Assembly (NCBI GenBank): GCA_947561585.1
Contig: CANNZV010001845.1
Span: forward strand, 85,412-149,411
DNA length: 64,000 bases
Direction: 5' to 3'
Source of the DNA: Caprella mutica
Taxonomy: Eukaryota > Arthropoda > Malacostraca > Amphipoda > Caprellidae
Numbering within the stretch: the first letter of the stretch is position 1; each line of letters begins with the position of its first letter. Shown one piece after another: positions 61,708-64,000 of this stretch. The notes under the pieces were generated by a model. It was not told the DNA's origin and searched no databases. It saw nothing but the letters and a program-made list of their open reading frames with translations. The position numbers were made by a program, and so were the translations under genes.

Positions 61708-64000
61708 TTAGAAGATTTTCAAGATACGGACCTCTCCCTCGCGTTGGTTGTTCATAGTTGGATTTGTGTTTTTGATAGTAAGTGCTTCAGCTATTATCAG
61801 TTCATTTCTATCTGGAGAGCGATGGACTATTGTAGTGGATTTCATTAGGTCGGCTGTTTTTATTTTCCTGTTGTGAATCGTGGTGTTGTGTTCTTTGATG
61901 CTTCCGTTTTGAGTATGAGCTAGGAGACGTTGCTTTAGTGTTGTTGTTGTGTACCCCACGTAAAATTGGGGGGGTTGACACCCCTCCTGGTCGCAAGTGT
62001 GTTGATACACAACATGACTGTTGCTGTCGTCTTTGTGGATATTATTTCTAATTAGTAGTTGAGATAGTTTTTTATTTTTGTAGTAGATTTGAAGAGATAT
62101 GGTTTTATCATTGTTTGGCTTGATGTGTTGCATGATTATATTCTTCAGATTCTTCTCCTCCTGTCTATATAAATTGGTCATTTGGTTGCGGTAGTAGAGT
62201 TTGATGGAGTCTATGGGATGGTCTGGGGTATTGTGTGACAGTTTCTTTTCCAAAAATGAGTTTATTTGCTGATCTATGACATGCATGGGGAAGTTATTGT
62301 TGACGAATAACTGTTTTAATCTGGCTATTTCAGTGTCGAAGAGTTGCTTTGTGCTTGATATCTTGTAGGCTCTGTTGAGCATAGTTTTGATGACTCCGGT
62401 TTTATATCTGAGTGGTGCTAGGCTTTTAAAGTTAATCAGGTATCCAGAGTTAGTGTCTTTTGTGTGGACGGAGGTCTGAAACAGGCTATTTTGCTTCTCT
62501 ATGTCAACATCTAGGAAAGTCAATCTGCCTCTCGATTCCATTTCGCACGTGAAGCGGAGCACCGATCTTTCCTCGAAAAGCAACCTCAACTCCTCCAGGA
62601 CGTGGACACTTTTCACAAGAAGAAAAATGTCGTCAACATATCTACAATAAATAAGTGGCTTTGTATCTTGTGTTTGGTTACTGAGAATGTTATTTTCGAG
62701 AGAAGCCATGTAGAAATTGGCCATGAGTGGACCTAGTGGTGATCCCATGCTTACGCCCTCTATCTGCATATAAATGTCACCATTCGTGTGCAGGAAGGGA
62801 GTTTGAGTGGTACATGTTAAGAGCAAGTTTTTCATAATATGCTTAGGTACTGATGGTGCAGCGAGTGATGGGTTATGATAGGCATATTGTAGAATTAGAT
62901 CGATGGTGGTTTGTACCGGTACATTGGTGAAGAGACTTTCGACGTCTAATGAAGCAAGCAATCCTGTTGAATTGGTTGCTCTAACTATATCCAAGAATTG
63001 GTCAGTTGATTCTATCATGTATTGCGAGGGGATGTATTGTTTAAGAATGGAATTTAGTTTTTGGGCTATGCTGTACGATGGGGTTCCAATTTGAGATATG
63101 ATGGGCCTTAGTGGAGGATTTTGTGTAGACTTGTGAATTTTTGGGTTCCCATAAAGATATCCTGGCTTGTGGTGACCTATTATTTTGTCGAAAACTCTTT
63201 TGCCGGCGGCTTTATTGGCTAAGTCAATTAGGTCGTTTAGGGTCCGTTTGAGTTCTTCGGTAGGGTCTTTTTGTACTTTCTTGAATTTCATGTTGTTATC
63301 AATTAGAGTGTTTAGTTTTTCATGATAATCATTTTTGTTCATGATTACAAAAGTATTGCTTTTGTCGGCTTTGCGGATAATAACATCTTCATTGTTTCTT
63401 ATTTCCTTTATTCGTTTGTGTTGGTCTGCGGTCAGTACATCAGTTAGGAAATTGGTGTAAGACTTCAGTCCAAATCTCTTTAGTTCGCACTTCAGTTGGT
63501 CTTCGTTATTTATACTGATATTGGTTTTTGCCTTTTCGGATTCTATCTGTGAGTACAACTTTTCAATTTCTATTTTCTTGCGAGTCATGTCATATTTGGA
63601 TCGGAGGTGACAGTTCATCCCATATTCAAATATTTCCTTATCAGTGTCGCTTAACTGCAGGTTTGACATGTTTATCACAGCTTCTCTCTTTTGTTTCATA
63701 AATATAGTACCTCCATATAGCCTTGTGAGTTTATTCATGTGCGTTGAGTTGAACGAGATGTCGCATGCTGTTATTATTCTGCTAATGAGTAACAAGATTG
63801 CTTCATACTTAATTTCTGAAGCAATAGTATTTTTTAGCTCTATTTTTAATGAATTACATACGTTGGTTAGTTCGGTCATTTCGATCTTTTGTTGGTTAAT
63901 TTGATGAGTGATGAGATTCCTACGGAAATCAGATACAAAACCTTCTGCTCTTGCTGCGTCATCATGAAGACGAATATTTGTGTACGGAGGCAGCAAATTA
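61708..64000 (-). CDS. Penelope-like reverse transcriptase with GIY-YIG endonuclease (5' end outside window)
   Basis: An uninterrupted minus-strand frame of 762 codons is visible to 63996 and stays open through the window edge, so the N-terminus is missing here. Numbered from the codon at 63996, an N-terminal coiled region is followed by reverse transcriptase motifs: NPKIHK (284-289) with RPIISQIGTPSY, motif A LDVESLFTNVP (Asp351), motif B GVSMGSPLGPLMANF (414-428) and motif C YVDD (453-456). The C-terminus is a GIY-YIG nuclease: VVY (662-664), a CDQEGC Cys pair, YVG (679-681), Arg690, His694 and Glu737. This order is diagnostic of canonical Penelope-like elements, which nick the target and prime reverse transcription there. 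The frame has no stops, suggesting recent activity. Confidence 0.95.
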   Translation of the reverse strand, partial: NLLPPYTNIRLHDDAARAEGFVSDFRRNLITHQINQQKIEMTELTNVCNSLKIELKNTIASEIKYEAILLLISRIITACDISFNSTHMNKLTRLYGGTIFMKQKREAVINMSNLQLSDTDKEIFEYGMNCHLRSKYDMTRKKIEIEKLYSQIESEKAKTNISINNEDQLKCELKRFGLKSYTNFLTDVLTADQHKRIKEIRNNEDVIIRKADKSNTFVIMNKNDYHEKLNTLIDNNMKFKKVQKDPTEELKRTLNDLIDLANKAAGKRVFDKIIGHHKPGYLYGNPKIHKSTQNPPLRPIISQIGTPSYSIAQKLNSILKQYIPSQYMIESTDQFLDIVRATNSTGLLASLDVESLFTNVPVQTTIDLILQYAYHNPSLAAPSVPKHIMKNLLLTCTTQTPFLHTNGDIYMQIEGVSMGSPLGPLMANFYMASLENNILSNQTQDTKPLIYCRYVDDIFLLVKSVHVLEELRLLFEERSVLRFTCEMESRGRLTFLDVDIEKQNSLFQTSVHTKDTNSGYLINFKSLAPLRYKTGVIKTMLNRAYKISSTKQLFDTEIARLKQLFVNNNFPMHVIDQQINSFLEKKLSHNTPDHPIDSIKLYYRNQMTNLYRQEEKNLKNIIMQHIKPNNDKTISLQIYYKNKKLSQLLIRNNIHKDDSNSHVVYQHTCDQEGCQPPQFYVGYTTTTLKQRLLAHTQNGSIKEHNTTIHNRKIKTADLMKSTTIVHRSPDRNELIIAEALTIKNTNPTMNNQREGEVRILKIF

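Overview
The window is AT-rich eukaryotic DNA. It has spliceosomal introns with GTAAGT-type donors, many cut-and-paste transposon relics, a Penelope-like retroelement and very many minisatellites. This fits an arthropod, most likely an insect; I cannot fix the species from sequence alone. I recognise no ordinary host gene. Almost everything that can be named is mobile or repetitive, and most short open frames are chance or tandem-repeat frames.

Layout. 1-7.1 kb: a diverged tandem duplication of about 3-4 kb; one copy carries a TTAA-flanked insertion and the other keeps the empty site. 8.15-9.85 kb: a 1.7 kb element with about 30-bp inverted termini. 11-11.4 kb: a minisatellite. 12.2-13.9 kb: a non-autonomous hAT-like element with a perfect 8-bp target duplication. 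18.8-22 kb: TTAA-type MITEs and a dead Tc1/mariner-group transposase. 23.6-34 kb: a MITE followed by a run of unrelated minisatellites with units of 38, 9, 21, 23, 30 and 20 bp. 34.8-50.6 kb: long-inverted-repeat and foldback elements, two of them with arms built from 15-bp tandem units, plus further minisatellites and piggyBac-like MITEs.

The most interesting part is 51.5-60.7 kb. A third 15-bp-arm foldback element seems to be split by about 8 kb of inserted DNA holding two intact, divergently transcribed, intron-containing genes. On the minus strand is an 876-residue protein with an acidic N-terminus, two C2H2 zinc fingers, a coiled coil and a C-terminal tyrosine recombinase domain with all catalytic positions filled. 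On the plus strand is a 496-residue CRESS-DNA-type Rep (HUH endonuclease plus superfamily 3 helicase) in five exons. An 18-bp motif recurs in the same orientation at the left end, between the genes and after the Rep gene. I propose that this may be one composite mobile element pairing rolling-circle replication with tyrosine-recombinase integration. The alternative, two neighbouring unrelated insertions, is not excluded.

The right edge (60.8-64 kb) holds a Penelope-like element on the minus strand: a reverse transcriptase with a GIY-YIG nuclease, open through the window edge. A hammerhead ribozyme motif lies about 650 bp beyond its stop codon.
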